Below the pieces are notes generated by a model, which saw only the letters and a program-made list of their open reading frames with translations, did no database searches and was not told the origin of the DNA. A DNA stretch of 64,000 bases, taken from positions 2,418,001-2,482,000 of the forward strand of contig NZ_CP107853.1 in NCBI RefSeq assembly GCF_036013525.1, given 5' to 3'. This document shows, in pieces, positions 35,346 to 43,581 of this stretch (position 1 is the first letter of the stretch; each line of letters opens with the position of its first letter). A program made the position numbers and the translations under genes. The DNA is from Nonomuraea sp. NBC_00507. GTDB taxonomy: Bacteria > Actinomycetota > Actinomycetes > Streptosporangiales > Streptosporangiaceae.

Positions 35346-35720
35346 TCATCGGAAGTTGCGCATGGTCGTGGTGAACATATCGCCGCGCAAGGCTTGCTCG
35401 ACGACGGTGATGGCGCGGGCCAGGCGGACCAGCCGTGGCCCCTCCTCGCGATAGACATCGAGCACCGCCTCGACAGCATGAGGAGGAAGATGACCTTTGA
35501 GATCCACCGCGGCGCTTCGGTATCCCGCCCTAGCGGCTTCGACTGCCGCGTTCACGTGGTGAAGAGCCATCCTGGCCAGCGCGATTGGATGGCGTTTCAA
35601 AACTTCGTAGGCCCGGTAGTCGGGGGGCACGGCGTCGAGCAACCAGGTCACGGCCGAGGTCTCCCAGTCGGGGACGCTGGGGGGCCTGACCTCAGGTGGC
35701 CACTCTGGCGGAAGGTACAT
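35346..35720 (-). CDS. Conserved actinobacterial protein of unknown function
   Basis: A 124-residue protein starting MYLPPEWPPEVRPPSVPDWE. Its helical body (HPIALARMALHHVNAAVEAARAGYRSAAVDLKGHLPPHAVEAVLDVYREEGPRLVRLARAITVVEQAL) is familiar from hypothetical proteins of Streptomyces and relatives. I prefer the ATG at 35720, with GGTGA upstream, to the one at 35735. A degraded second copy of its 5' end lies immediately upstream (35767-35853). Function unknown. Confidence 0.6.
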   Translation of the reverse strand: MYLPPEWPPEVRPPSVPDWETSAVTWLLDAVPPDYRAYEVLKRHPIALARMALHHVNAAVEAARAGYRSAAVDLKGHLPPHAVEAVLDVYREEGPRLVRLARAITVVEQALRGDMFTTTMRNFR

Positions 35721-35766
35721 GAAGTCACCGTTCATACGTTCGACCTAAGCCTGGGTCAGCTACTGC

Positions 35767-35853
35767 TCACTGCCAACACGCTGGATGCGAGGTCTGCCAG
35801 TCCGGAACGGCGGGTGGCCGGACCTCGGCGGACCTCCCCGGCGGGAGGTGCAC
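35767..35853 (-). pseudogene. Degraded partial duplicate of the gene at 35346
   Basis: On the minus strand a GTG at 35853 opens a 28-codon frame reading MHLPPGRSAEVRPPAVPDWQ followed by TS. This aligns with MYLPPEWPPEVRPPSVPDWETS of the gene 47 bp downstream, then diverges into a stop at 35767. It is a truncated tandem paralogue. Confidence 0.6.
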
Positions 35854-35923
35854 AGCTGCATCGTACTCATGTTCGATTCGTCCGGATATGGCGGGGACGG
35901 CCGGTTAGTCGGAAAATCGTCAT

Positions 35924-37126
35924 GTGACGGAGAAGATCGGGATCGTGGGCGCGGGCATCGTCGGGTTGGCGGTGGCGCGCGAGCTCGCCATCACCAGGGG
36001 CGCCGAGGTGACGGTGCTGGAGAAGGAGAGCCACGTCGCCGCCCATCAGACCGGCCATAACAGCGGCGTCGTGCATGCGGGCATCTATTACCCGCCGGGT
36101 TCGCTCAAGGCCAGGCTGTGCCGGGAGGGTGTGGCGCTGCTCAAGGACTACTGCGCCGCGAACGGGCTGCCGTACGACGAGGTCGGCAAGCTGGTGATCG
36201 CCAGCACCGGCGCCGAGCGCACGCGGCTGCACGCGCTGGCCGAGCGCGCCCGCGCCAACGGGGTGCCGGGCATCGCCGAGCTGGACGCGCTGGCGCTGCG
36301 CGAGATCGAGCCGCACGCGGTCGGCGTGGGGGCGATCCACTCGCCGCACACCGCGATCTGCGACTTCGCCGCGGTCGCCCGCCGGCTCGCGCTGGACGTG
36401 GTGGATCTGGGCGGTTCCGTACGGCTCTCGCACCCGGTACGGGCGATCAGGGAGCGTTCAGCAGGCGTGCAGGTGCTGGCGGGACGGCGGCGGTTCACCT
36501 TCGACCGGCTGGTGGTGTGCGGAGGGCTGGGGACGGATTCGGTGGCCAGGATGGCCGGGCATCCGGGGGATGTCAGGATCGTCCCGTTCCGCGGGGAGTT
36601 CTATGCGCTGCGGGGTGCGGCCAAGGATCTCGTTCGCGGGTTGATCTATCCGGTGCCCGATCCGCGGTATCCGTTCCTGGGGGTCCACCTGACCAGGCAG
36701 ACGGACGGTGGCGTGCTGGTGGGGCCGAATGCGGTGCTTGCACTCGCCTACGAAGGCTATGGACGCGGCTACGGATGGCGGAATATCGGAGATTTCCGGC
36801 AAATTCTTGGCTGGCCGGGCACCATGCGCCTCGCCCGTCGCCACTGGCGCACCGGGCTCAAAGAGATCCGCGGATCGCTCATCAAGAGCGCCTTCCTCAA
36901 AGGCGCGCAGCGTTACGTTCCCGAGCTGACCGCCGCCGACCTCACTCGGGCCCGTAGCGGCGTCCGCGCTCAGGCCGTGGCCAGGGACGGGACCATGGTC
37001 GACGACTTCGTCGTCGACGTGCACGACAATGTGGTTTTGGTGCGCAACGCGCCCTCCCCGGCCGCCACGTCCAGCCTGGCCATCGCCAGGCACATTGCCG
37101 GAATTGTCCCAGCACTCGTCCAATGA
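35924..37126 (+). CDS. lhgO: L-2-hydroxyglutarate oxidase
   Basis: A 400-residue FAD-dependent oxidoreductase that oxidises L-2-hydroxyglutarate to 2-oxoglutarate, a metabolite-repair step at the membrane. The dinucleotide-binding motif is GIVGAGIVGLAVARE (residues 5-19). The HQTGHNSGVVHAGIYYPPGSLKA block and the PFRGEFYAL strand are LhgO signatures; a late FVVDV..VLVRNAPSPAATSSLAI segment completes the FAD domain. Start is GTG 35924. The next gene, a response regulator, starts 17 bp after its stop. Confidence 0.93.
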   Translation: MTEKIGIVGAGIVGLAVARELAITRGAEVTVLEKESHVAAHQTGHNSGVVHAGIYYPPGSLKARLCREGVALLKDYCAANGLPYDEVGKLVIASTGAERTRLHALAERARANGVPGIAELDALALREIEPHAVGVGAIHSPHTAICDFAAVARRLALDVVDLGGSVRLSHPVRAIRERSAGVQVLAGRRRFTFDRLVVCGGLGTDSVARMAGHPGDVRIVPFRGEFYALRGAAKDLVRGLIYPVPDPRYPFLGVHLTRQTDGGVLVGPNAVLALAYEGYGRGYGWRNIGDFRQILGWPGTMRLARRHWRTGLKEIRGSLIKSAFLKGAQRYVPELTAADLTRARSGVRAQAVARDGTMVDDFVVDVHDNVVLVRNAPSPAATSSLAIARHIAGIVPALVQ

Positions 37127-37143
37127 GGGCATCCTTGGATGTG

Positions 37144-37836
37144 ATGGAATCACGCCTGCTAATCGTCGAGGACGATCCGAACATCCTCGAGCTCCTCGCC
37201 GCGAGCCTGAGGTTCGCGGGATTCGACGTGACCACGGCCAAGAGCGGCCTCGACGCCGTCGCCGCCGTGCAACGGCACCGCCCTGACCTCGTCGTGCTCG
37301 ATGTCATGCTGCCCGACCTGGACGGTTTCGAGATCGTCAGGCGGATGCGCGGCGGCGGAGTGCACACGCCGGTGGTGTTCCTGACCGCCCGTGACGAGAC
37401 CGAGGACAAGATCCGCGGGCTCACGATCGGCGGCGACGACTACGTCACCAAGCCGTTCAGCTTGGAGGAGGTGGTCGCCAGGATCCACGCGGTGCTCCGC
37501 AGGACGGCCGGCGAGCAGCAGGCGGCGCCGCCGCGGCTGACGTTCGCCGACATCGAGCTGGACGAGGAGAGCCACGAGGTGTGGCGCGGGGGCAACGCGG
37601 TGGCGTTGTCACCGACCGAGTTCAAGCTGCTGCGATACTTCATGACGAACGCAGGGCGGGTTCTGTCCAAGCCGCAGATCCTCGACCACGTGTGGGACTA
37701 CGACTTCAGGGGCGAGGTGGGCATCGTGGAGTCGTACGTCTCCGTCCTGCGCCGGAAGATCGACAACCGCAGCCCCCGGCTCATCCACACCCTGCGTGGT
37801 GTCGGATACGTCCTTCGCCTGCCGCCGAGTCCCTGA
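37144..37836 (+). CDS. OmpR-family response regulator (MprA-like), partner of the following kinase
   Basis: A 230-residue two-domain regulator. The receiver domain (residues 1-118) has acidic pocket E9-D10-D11, phospho-acceptor D53 (VVLDVMLPD) and a conserved Lys in DDYVTKPFSLEE. The C-terminal winged helix (about 130-228) is of the PhoB/OmpR type (LSPTEFKLLRYFMTNAGRVLSKPQILDHVW). ATG 37144 is used. Its stop overlaps the kinase start by one base (TGATG), so the pair is translationally coupled. Confidence 0.95.
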   Translation: MESRLLIVEDDPNILELLAASLRFAGFDVTTAKSGLDAVAAVQRHRPDLVVLDVMLPDLDGFEIVRRMRGGGVHTPVVFLTARDETEDKIRGLTIGGDDYVTKPFSLEEVVARIHAVLRRTAGEQQAAPPRLTFADIELDEESHEVWRGGNAVALSPTEFKLLRYFMTNAGRVLSKPQILDHVWDYDFRGEVGIVESYVSVLRRKIDNRSPRLIHTLRGVGYVLRLPPSP

Positions 37837-39248
37837 TGCGCGGCATGCCGCTGAGGATCAAGCTGATCGCGTCGATGCTGGCGCTGCTGGGCTTCGGCCT
37901 GACCTTCATCGGCCTGGTGAGCGTCTCGGTCCTGCACGGCTACCTCATCGACCGGGTGGACGGCCAGCTCCAGCTCCTCAGCGTGCGCATGTACAAGAAG
38001 GTCATCGCGATCGGCAAGAAGGACCTGGAGATCTCCGACCGGCCCATCCTCATCGAGTCCGACGCGATCGTCCTGGTCAAGGAGCCCGGCGGCGAGTTCG
38101 TGCCCATGCTCACCGACCGTGACGTCGACCTGAAGCCCAAGCCGGTCCTGTCGCCCATCCCGGACCACGAGCCCTACACCACGTCCGCCGTCAGGGGCGG
38201 CGGGGAGTGGCGGGTGATGGAGAGCATGATCGACGGGCGCACCCTCGTGGTCGCGGTGGACCTGGAGGAGGTCGACGCGATCACCCGGCGTCTGGTGCTC
38301 ATCGAGCTGCTGGGCGGCGGCGGCATCCTGCTCATCCTGGCCGTCGTGGGCGTCACGATCGTACGACGCAGCATGCGCCCGCTCGGCCAGATCCAGCACA
38401 CGGCCGAGGCCATCGCGGGCGGCCAGCTCGGCCGTCGGGTGCCTGACGCCGATCCCCGTACCGAGGTCGGCCGGCTGGCCAAGTCGCTGAACGGCATGCT
38501 GGCTCAGATCGAGACGGCTTTCGCCGCCAGGTCGGCCTCCGAGGCGGCGGCCCGGCGCTCCGAGGACCGCATGCGCCAGTTCGTCGGCGACGCCTCGCAC
38601 GAGCTGCGCACCCCGCTGACCTCCATCCGGGGCTTCGCCGAGTACGCCAGGCAGAACCCCGGCGCCGACCCCGCCGAGCTGATGCAGCGCGTGGAGAAGG
38701 CCGCCGGGCGGATGAGCCTCCTGGTGGACGACCTGCTCCTGCTGGCCAGGGTGGACCAGCAGCGGCCGCTGCAGATGCGGCCCGTGGACATGCTGGCGCT
38801 GGCCGCGGACGCCGTACAGGATGCCAGGATCCTCGCGCCCGACCGGCTGATCAAGCTGGACGTCGTCGGAGGCGCGGCCCTGATCGTCTCCGGCGACGAG
38901 GTACGCCTGCGCCAGGTCATCAGCAACCTCGTCACCAACGCGATCGTGCACACAGAGGGCGGCTCGCCGGTCATCGTCAGAGTCGGGGCCGGCACGGACA
39001 AGGTCTTTCTCGAGGTCGTCGACAGCGGGCCCGGCCTCACCCCCGAGCAGGTCGAGCACGTCTTCGAACGCTTCTACCGCGCCGACTCCGCCCGATCCCG
39101 CCGCCGCTCGGCCGAGGATCGGGGCAGCGGGCTGGGCCTGGCCATCGTGCGGGCGCTCGTGCGGGCACACGGCGGGACGGTCACCGTCGACAGCTCGCCG
39201 GAGCACGGCTCCACCTTCCGCGTGGAACTCCCACTCGCCTTGGAGTGA
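37836..39248 (+). CDS. Sensor histidine kinase (MprB/TcrY-like)
   Basis: A 470-residue membrane kinase. TM1 is about residues 10-32, an extracellular sensor of about 120 residues follows, and TM2 is about 154-177. HAMP covers roughly 178-232. The phosphorylated His255 is in DASHELRTPLTS. The ATPase domain has N-box VISNLVTNAIVH, G1 DSGPGL and G2 GSGLGLAIV. It autophosphorylates and passes phosphate to the regulator encoded just upstream (ATG shares a base with its TGA). The signal is unknown; the sensor loop is rich in charged residues and prolines. Confidence 0.95.
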   Translation: MRGMPLRIKLIASMLALLGFGLTFIGLVSVSVLHGYLIDRVDGQLQLLSVRMYKKVIAIGKKDLEISDRPILIESDAIVLVKEPGGEFVPMLTDRDVDLKPKPVLSPIPDHEPYTTSAVRGGGEWRVMESMIDGRTLVVAVDLEEVDAITRRLVLIELLGGGGILLILAVVGVTIVRRSMRPLGQIQHTAEAIAGGQLGRRVPDADPRTEVGRLAKSLNGMLAQIETAFAARSASEAAARRSEDRMRQFVGDASHELRTPLTSIRGFAEYARQNPGADPAELMQRVEKAAGRMSLLVDDLLLLARVDQQRPLQMRPVDMLALAADAVQDARILAPDRLIKLDVVGGAALIVSGDEVRLRQVISNLVTNAIVHTEGGSPVIVRVGAGTDKVFLEVVDSGPGLTPEQVEHVFERFYRADSARSRRRSAEDRGSGLGLAIVRALVRAHGGTVTVDSSPEHGSTFRVELPLALE

Positions 39249-39250
39249 CT

Positions 39251-39269
39251 CTTCAGCTAACCCTCAGGT
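39251..39269 (+). promoter_or_regulatory. Probable response-regulator binding box (direct repeat)
   Basis: CTTCAGCT (39251-39258), AAC, CCTCAGGT (39262-39269) is a direct repeat with 11-bp phasing, one helical turn. This suits a tandem OmpR/PhoB-family dimer and resembles the YTCAG repeats reported for mycobacterial MprA. It sits 20 bp before the second response regulator gene. Confidence 0.5.
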
Positions 39270-39289
39270 GGCTGCGTCACGCTAAGTAG

Positions 39290-39979
39290 GTGATGAATCC
39301 CGAGCTCCGCGAAGCGCTGATCATGGTGGTGGACGACGAGCCCAGCATCAGGGACCTGCTGTCCGCCAGCCTGCGCTATTCGGGGTTCGAGGTCCTGACC
39401 GCCGCCGACGGGCAGGAGGCCGTGGAGGTGGCCGAGCGGGCCTCGCCCGATCTCGTGGTGCTCGACGTGATGCTGCCCGACCTGGACGGGTTGGAAGTGG
39501 CCAAGAGGATCGACGCGCCCGTGTTGTTCCTGACCGCCCGTGACGCCACCGAGGACAAGATCGCCGGGCTGCGGGTGGGGGACGACTATGTGACGAAGCC
39601 GTTCAGCCTGGAAGAGGTGCAGGCCAGGATCCGGGCGGTGCTGCGGCGCACCCGTGCGGAGGGCACGCCCGCCAGCAAGCTGAAGGTGGCCGACCTGGAG
39701 CTGGACGAGGACGCCGGCGAGGTGTGGCGGGCCGGGCGCCAGATCCGGTTGTCGCCGACCGAGTTCAAGCTGCTGCACTACTTCATGGTCAACGCCGGGC
39801 GGGTGCTGTCGAAGGCACAGATCCTCGACCACGTGTGGAACTACGACTTCGGCGGCACCTCAGGGGTCGTCGAGTCGTACGTCTCCTACCTCAGACGCAA
39901 GGTCGACGACGTTGAGCCACGGCTCATCCACACCCTGCGCAGCGTCGGTTACGTGCTGCGGGAGCCGCCCTCGAGCTAG
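39290..39979 (+). CDS. Second OmpR-family response regulator, without its own kinase
   Basis: A 229-residue paralogue of the regulator at 37144. The receiver has phospho-acceptor D59 (VVLDVMLPD), and the winged-helix C-terminus is nearly colinear with its neighbour (LSPTEFKLLHYFMVNAGRVLSKAQILDHVW). The alpha3/beta4 loop is shorter (RIDAPVLFLTARD) and the LRVGDDYVTKP loop lacks one residue. No kinase follows. It may be phosphorylated by the kinase upstream or be transcriptionally controlled by the first regulator through the repeat at 39251. The start is GTG 39290; ATG 39293 is equally possible. Confidence 0.92.
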   Translation: MMNPELREALIMVVDDEPSIRDLLSASLRYSGFEVLTAADGQEAVEVAERASPDLVVLDVMLPDLDGLEVAKRIDAPVLFLTARDATEDKIAGLRVGDDYVTKPFSLEEVQARIRAVLRRTRAEGTPASKLKVADLELDEDAGEVWRAGRQIRLSPTEFKLLHYFMVNAGRVLSKAQILDHVWNYDFGGTSGVVESYVSYLRRKVDDVEPRLIHTLRSVGYVLREPPSS

Positions 39980-40054
39980 CCCCGAATGCCCATGAAATGC
40001 CATGGAAGGGCGGCGCGACCCCGATCGTGCGAAGAACAGGGCTAACGTGGGCTT

Positions 40055-41797
40055 ATGGACCTGCTGGGCGCGTTGGAGTCGCTGCGCCGGCCGCTCGATC
40101 GTGACCTGTTCCCGCTGACGATCGGCGAGACGGCGGCGGACCGGCGTGCGCTGCGGGAGCTGACCGGCCAGCTCGACGACTACCTGCTGCCCCGGTTGCG
40201 CGCCCTGGACGCGCCGCTCCTGGCCGTCGTCGGCGGGTCCACGGGAGCGGGCAAGTCCACGCTGGTCAACTCGCTGGTCGGGGCCGACGTGGCCGAGCCG
40301 GGGGTGCTGCGGCCCACCACCCTGGTGCCCACGCTCGTGGCCAGCCCGGCCGACCGCGCCTGGTTCATGGGCCAGAACGTGCTGCCCGGCCTGTCCCGCG
40401 CCACCGGCTCCGGACCTGGCGCGCTACGCGTGGTGTCGTCGACCGCTCTGGGCGACGGCTTGGCGTTGCTCGACGCACCCGACATCGACTCGGTGGTGAC
40501 CTCGAACCGGGAACTCGCCGCCCAGCTCCTGGCCGCCGCTGATTTGTGGCTGTTCGTCACGACCGCCGCCCGGTACGCCGACGAGGTGCCGTGGAGCTTT
40601 CTGCGTTCGGCCCGGGAACGCAGCACCGCACTGGCGGTCGTCCTCGATCGCGTGCCGCCGGACGCCATCGAGCCGGTCGCCCGCGACCTTTCCCGCCTCC
40701 TCACCGAGAACGGCCTCGACGGCACCCGCCTGTTCACCGTCCCCGAAGCGGCTCTGCCTTCCGAGAAGGCGCGGCTGCCGGTCGCGTCGGTCCAGCCCAT
40801 CGCCTCGTGGCTGACTGGGCTGGCCGCCGACGCCGCGGCACGAGCCCGCGTCGTACGTCAGACGCTGTCGGGAGCGCTCGACAGCCTCGACACCCGGGTG
40901 CCCGCGCTGGCTGCGGCCGTCTCGCGCCAGCAGGCCGCCTTCGACGGGCTGCGTTCCATCGTGTCGGGCGCGTACGCCGGCGGGATGGCCGACTTCGACG
41001 AAGGCATGCGGGACGGATCGCTCCTGCGGGGGGAGGTCCTGGCCCGCTGGCAGGACTTCATCGGCACCGGCGACCTCATGCGCTCCCTGGAGAGCCGCGT
41101 GGGCTGGCTCCGCGACCGTATCGTCGGCTTCTTCACGGGGCGAGTGCCGGAGGTCCAGCTCAGGGATGCCCTGGAGAGCGGTGTCGAGACCCTGCTCCGG
41201 GGCGCCGCCGACGGGGCCGCCGAGCGCGCGCTGGAGGGCTGGTCGGCCGCCCCCGGTGGGCCCGGCCTGCTCGAACGGCTCGGCGCCATCGAGTCCGCCC
41301 GGCTCGGCCGCGCCTCGCCCGGCCTCGGCAAGCAGGCCGAGGCGGTGGTGCGGGGGTGGCAGGAGTACGTCCTGGACCTGGTGCGGGCCGAAGGCGCCGA
41401 GAAGCGGACCACGGCGCGAGTGGCGTCGTTCGGGGTGAACGGGGCGGGGCTGCTGCTCATGCTGGCCGTGTTCGCGTCCACGGGTGGGCTGACCGGGATC
41501 GAGGTGGGGATCGCGGGCGGGACGAGTGTGCTGTCGCAGAAGCTGCTGGAGGCGGTGTTCGGGGACCAGGCGGTGCGGACGCTGACGGCTCGGGCGCGGG
41601 AAGATCTACGTGAGCGGGTGCGCGGGCTGCTCGATGCGGAGGCCGCCCGGTTCAACGTCCTCCTGGAGGACGTTGAGCCGCCGCGAGACACGGCGGACGC
41701 GCTGCTCGCGGCCTTGCGATCGGTACGCGCCCACCGCGCCGACCTCCCGACGGCCGCAACAGCCGAGGGTGGCGTGACGCCGGAGGAGGGGCGGTGA
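40055..41797 (+). CDS. Dynamin-like GTPase, first of a pair
   Basis: A 580-residue large GTPase. The P-loop is GSTGAGKS (61-68), with a switch threonine in RPTTLV and the G3 motif LLDAPDID. The canonical N/TKxD is not obvious (VVLDRVP occupies the place). A long helical middle part (residues 260-430) is followed by a hydrophobic, membrane-active stretch (GAGLLLMLAVFASTGGLTGIEVGIAGG, about 464-492). This is bacterial dynamin layout. Its last 4 bp overlap the second GTPase gene (GTGA). Bacterial dynamin pairs remodel membranes; in Streptomyces a pair works in sporulation septa. Any such role here is inferred. Confidence 0.82.
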   Translation: MDLLGALESLRRPLDRDLFPLTIGETAADRRALRELTGQLDDYLLPRLRALDAPLLAVVGGSTGAGKSTLVNSLVGADVAEPGVLRPTTLVPTLVASPADRAWFMGQNVLPGLSRATGSGPGALRVVSSTALGDGLALLDAPDIDSVVTSNRELAAQLLAAADLWLFVTTAARYADEVPWSFLRSARERSTALAVVLDRVPPDAIEPVARDLSRLLTENGLDGTRLFTVPEAALPSEKARLPVASVQPIASWLTGLAADAAARARVVRQTLSGALDSLDTRVPALAAAVSRQQAAFDGLRSIVSGAYAGGMADFDEGMRDGSLLRGEVLARWQDFIGTGDLMRSLESRVGWLRDRIVGFFTGRVPEVQLRDALESGVETLLRGAADGAAERALEGWSAAPGGPGLLERLGAIESARLGRASPGLGKQAEAVVRGWQEYVLDLVRAEGAEKRTTARVASFGVNGAGLLLMLAVFASTGGLTGIEVGIAGGTSVLSQKLLEAVFGDQAVRTLTARAREDLRERVRGLLDAEAARFNVLLEDVEPPRDTADALLAALRSVRAHRADLPTAATAEGGVTPEEGR

Positions 41798-43581
41798 AGC
41801 TGCTGCGCCGTAAGGAAGGCCCGTCACTCGACTCCAGGCTGGCCGCCCTGCTGGAGGCGGCCTCGCTGGGCGAGGGGCGGCTGGCCGAGCAGGCGGTGTC
41901 GAGCGCGCGGGCGGTCGCGGAACGAGCCGGTGTACGTCGCAGCCTGTCCCTCGACCACACCGTGGCCGCCCTGGCCGGCGCGACCGGCAGCGGGAAGTCG
42001 TCACTTTACAACGCCCTGGCCGGCGAGGACCTGGCGGCCGTCGGCGTCACCCGGCCCACGACCTCAACGGCCCAGGCGGCGCTCTGGGACGGGCAAGGCT
42101 CCGGCCCGCTGCTGGACTGGCTCGAGATCCCGCAACGCCACGCCGCCGCCTCCGCCACCACGCCCGACATGTCCGGCCTCGTCCTCCTGGATCTTCCGGA
42201 CCACGACTCCATCCGCCTCTCCCACCGCCTGGAAGTGGACCGCCTCGTCGAGATGGTCGATCTGCTGGTGTGGGTGGTGGATCCGCAGAAGTACGCCGAC
42301 GCCGCACTCCACGAGCGCTACCTGCGCCCGCTGGCCGGTCACCGGGACGTGACGGTGGTGGTGCTCAACCAGGTGGATCGCCTGCCCCCGCAGGCCGTCG
42401 ACCGCTGCGTACGCGACCTGCGCCGACTGCTGGACGACGACGGGTTGGAAGGTGTGCCGGTGCTCGCCGTCTCGGCCCGTACCGGCACCGGCCTGGCCGA
42501 GCTCCGCTCCCTCCTCGCAGACCGGGTCGCCCACCGCAGAGCCTGGTCCGCCCGCCTGGCCGCGGACATCACGACCGCCGCCGATCACCTCACGACCGGG
42601 TCTGCCGCATCGGGCGCAGATGCGGCAGAAGCCGTGGTGTCCGGTGCTGTCGGCGGAGGCGGGGTATTCGGCAAGGCCGGTGAGGGCGCGGCGTCTCGTG
42701 CCGATGCGGGGGCTCGCTCGGAGGGCGGCCGTGCGAAGAACGGGCGCGCCAAGCGGACGGCAGGATGGGGGCGGGCGCTCACGGCCGCGCTCTCCCAGGC
42801 AGCCGGGGTGCCGCTGGTCGTGGAGGCCGTGGCCAAGGGCCACCGGCATCGGGCCATCGTCGCCACCGGGTGGCCGGTGACCCGATGGGCCCGGCGCTTC
42901 CGGCCGGATCCGCTTCGCAGGCTGCGCATCGGCAGCATCGCCCCGTCGCGCGGGCCGGCCGGCCGGGCATCGAAGGAGCTGGCGGGGAGGCAGGCAGGGC
43001 AGGTCGTCGGGCGTACCTCCGTGCCGGCTGCGTCCGCCGTGCAGAGGGCGCAGGTCGAGACGGCGATCAGGGACGTCGGCGAATCGGCGGTGGAGGGGCT
43101 GCGGGGGCCGTGGGCCGCGGCGGTGCGGCAGGCGGCGCGGTCCCGTTCCGAGGACCTGGCGGACGCGGTGGATCGGGCGGTGGCCATGGCATCCATCGAC
43201 GCCACCCGACGCCCACGGTGGTGGCGGGCGGTGAACGTGCTGCAGTGGCTGGTGTTCGCCGGTATGGCGGCCGGTGCTCTGTGGCTGGGCGTGTTGTTCG
43301 GGATGGACTACCTACGCCTGCCCCAGCCGCCGCTCCCCACGGTCGGCGATGTGCCGTGGCCGACGGTCCTGCTGGTGGGCGGGGCGCTGACAGGTGTGGT
43401 GATCGCGATGTTGTCGCGGCTGGCCGCCTGGGCGGGTGGCAGGCGCCGCGCTCGGCGTACGGCCAGGGCGCTGCATGCGGCCATCGGCCAGGTCGCCAAG
43501 GAGCACGTGCTGGACCCCGTGGAGGAGGAACTGGACAGGTACGCCCGATTCACCGACGCACTCAACCGCGCCCGCGCCTGA
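41794..43581 (+). CDS. Dynamin-like/YfjP-type GTPase with C-terminal membrane anchor, second of a pair
   Basis: A 595-residue GTPase. G1 is GATGSGKS (62-69), G2 region RPTTST, G3 DLPDHDS, G4 NQVD, and G5-like SARTG, all canonical. A low-complexity Gly/Ala-rich insert lies near residues 265-325. Two membrane spans lie near 477-500 and 522-545 (WLVFAGMAAGALWLGVLFG; VLLVGGALTGVVIAML), with a coiled C-terminus. GTG 41794 overlaps the stop of the first GTPase gene by 4 bp, so the two proteins are made together and probably form a complex at the membrane. The 3' end overlaps the convergent MFS gene by 20 bp. Confidence 0.85.
   Translation: MKLLRRKEGPSLDSRLAALLEAASLGEGRLAEQAVSSARAVAERAGVRRSLSLDHTVAALAGATGSGKSSLYNALAGEDLAAVGVTRPTTSTAQAALWDGQGSGPLLDWLEIPQRHAAASATTPDMSGLVLLDLPDHDSIRLSHRLEVDRLVEMVDLLVWVVDPQKYADAALHERYLRPLAGHRDVTVVVLNQVDRLPPQAVDRCVRDLRRLLDDDGLEGVPVLAVSARTGTGLAELRSLLADRVAHRRAWSARLAADITTAADHLTTGSAASGADAAEAVVSGAVGGGGVFGKAGEGAASRADAGARSEGGRAKNGRAKRTAGWGRALTAALSQAAGVPLVVEAVAKGHRHRAIVATGWPVTRWARRFRPDPLRRLRIGSIAPSRGPAGRASKELAGRQAGQVVGRTSVPAASAVQRAQVETAIRDVGESAVEGLRGPWAAAVRQAARSRSEDLADAVDRAVAMASIDATRRPRWWRAVNVLQWLVFAGMAAGALWLGVLFGMDYLRLPQPPLPTVGDVPWPTVLLVGGALTGVVIAMLSRLAAWAGGRRRARRTARALHAAIGQVAKEHVLDPVEEELDRYARFTDALNRARA

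Noticed and set aside
35061..35927. 288-codon frame starting in the TIGR04222 remnant
   Set aside because: Only the first 80 codons resemble a protein; the rest is antisense to the gene at 35346 and chance-open.
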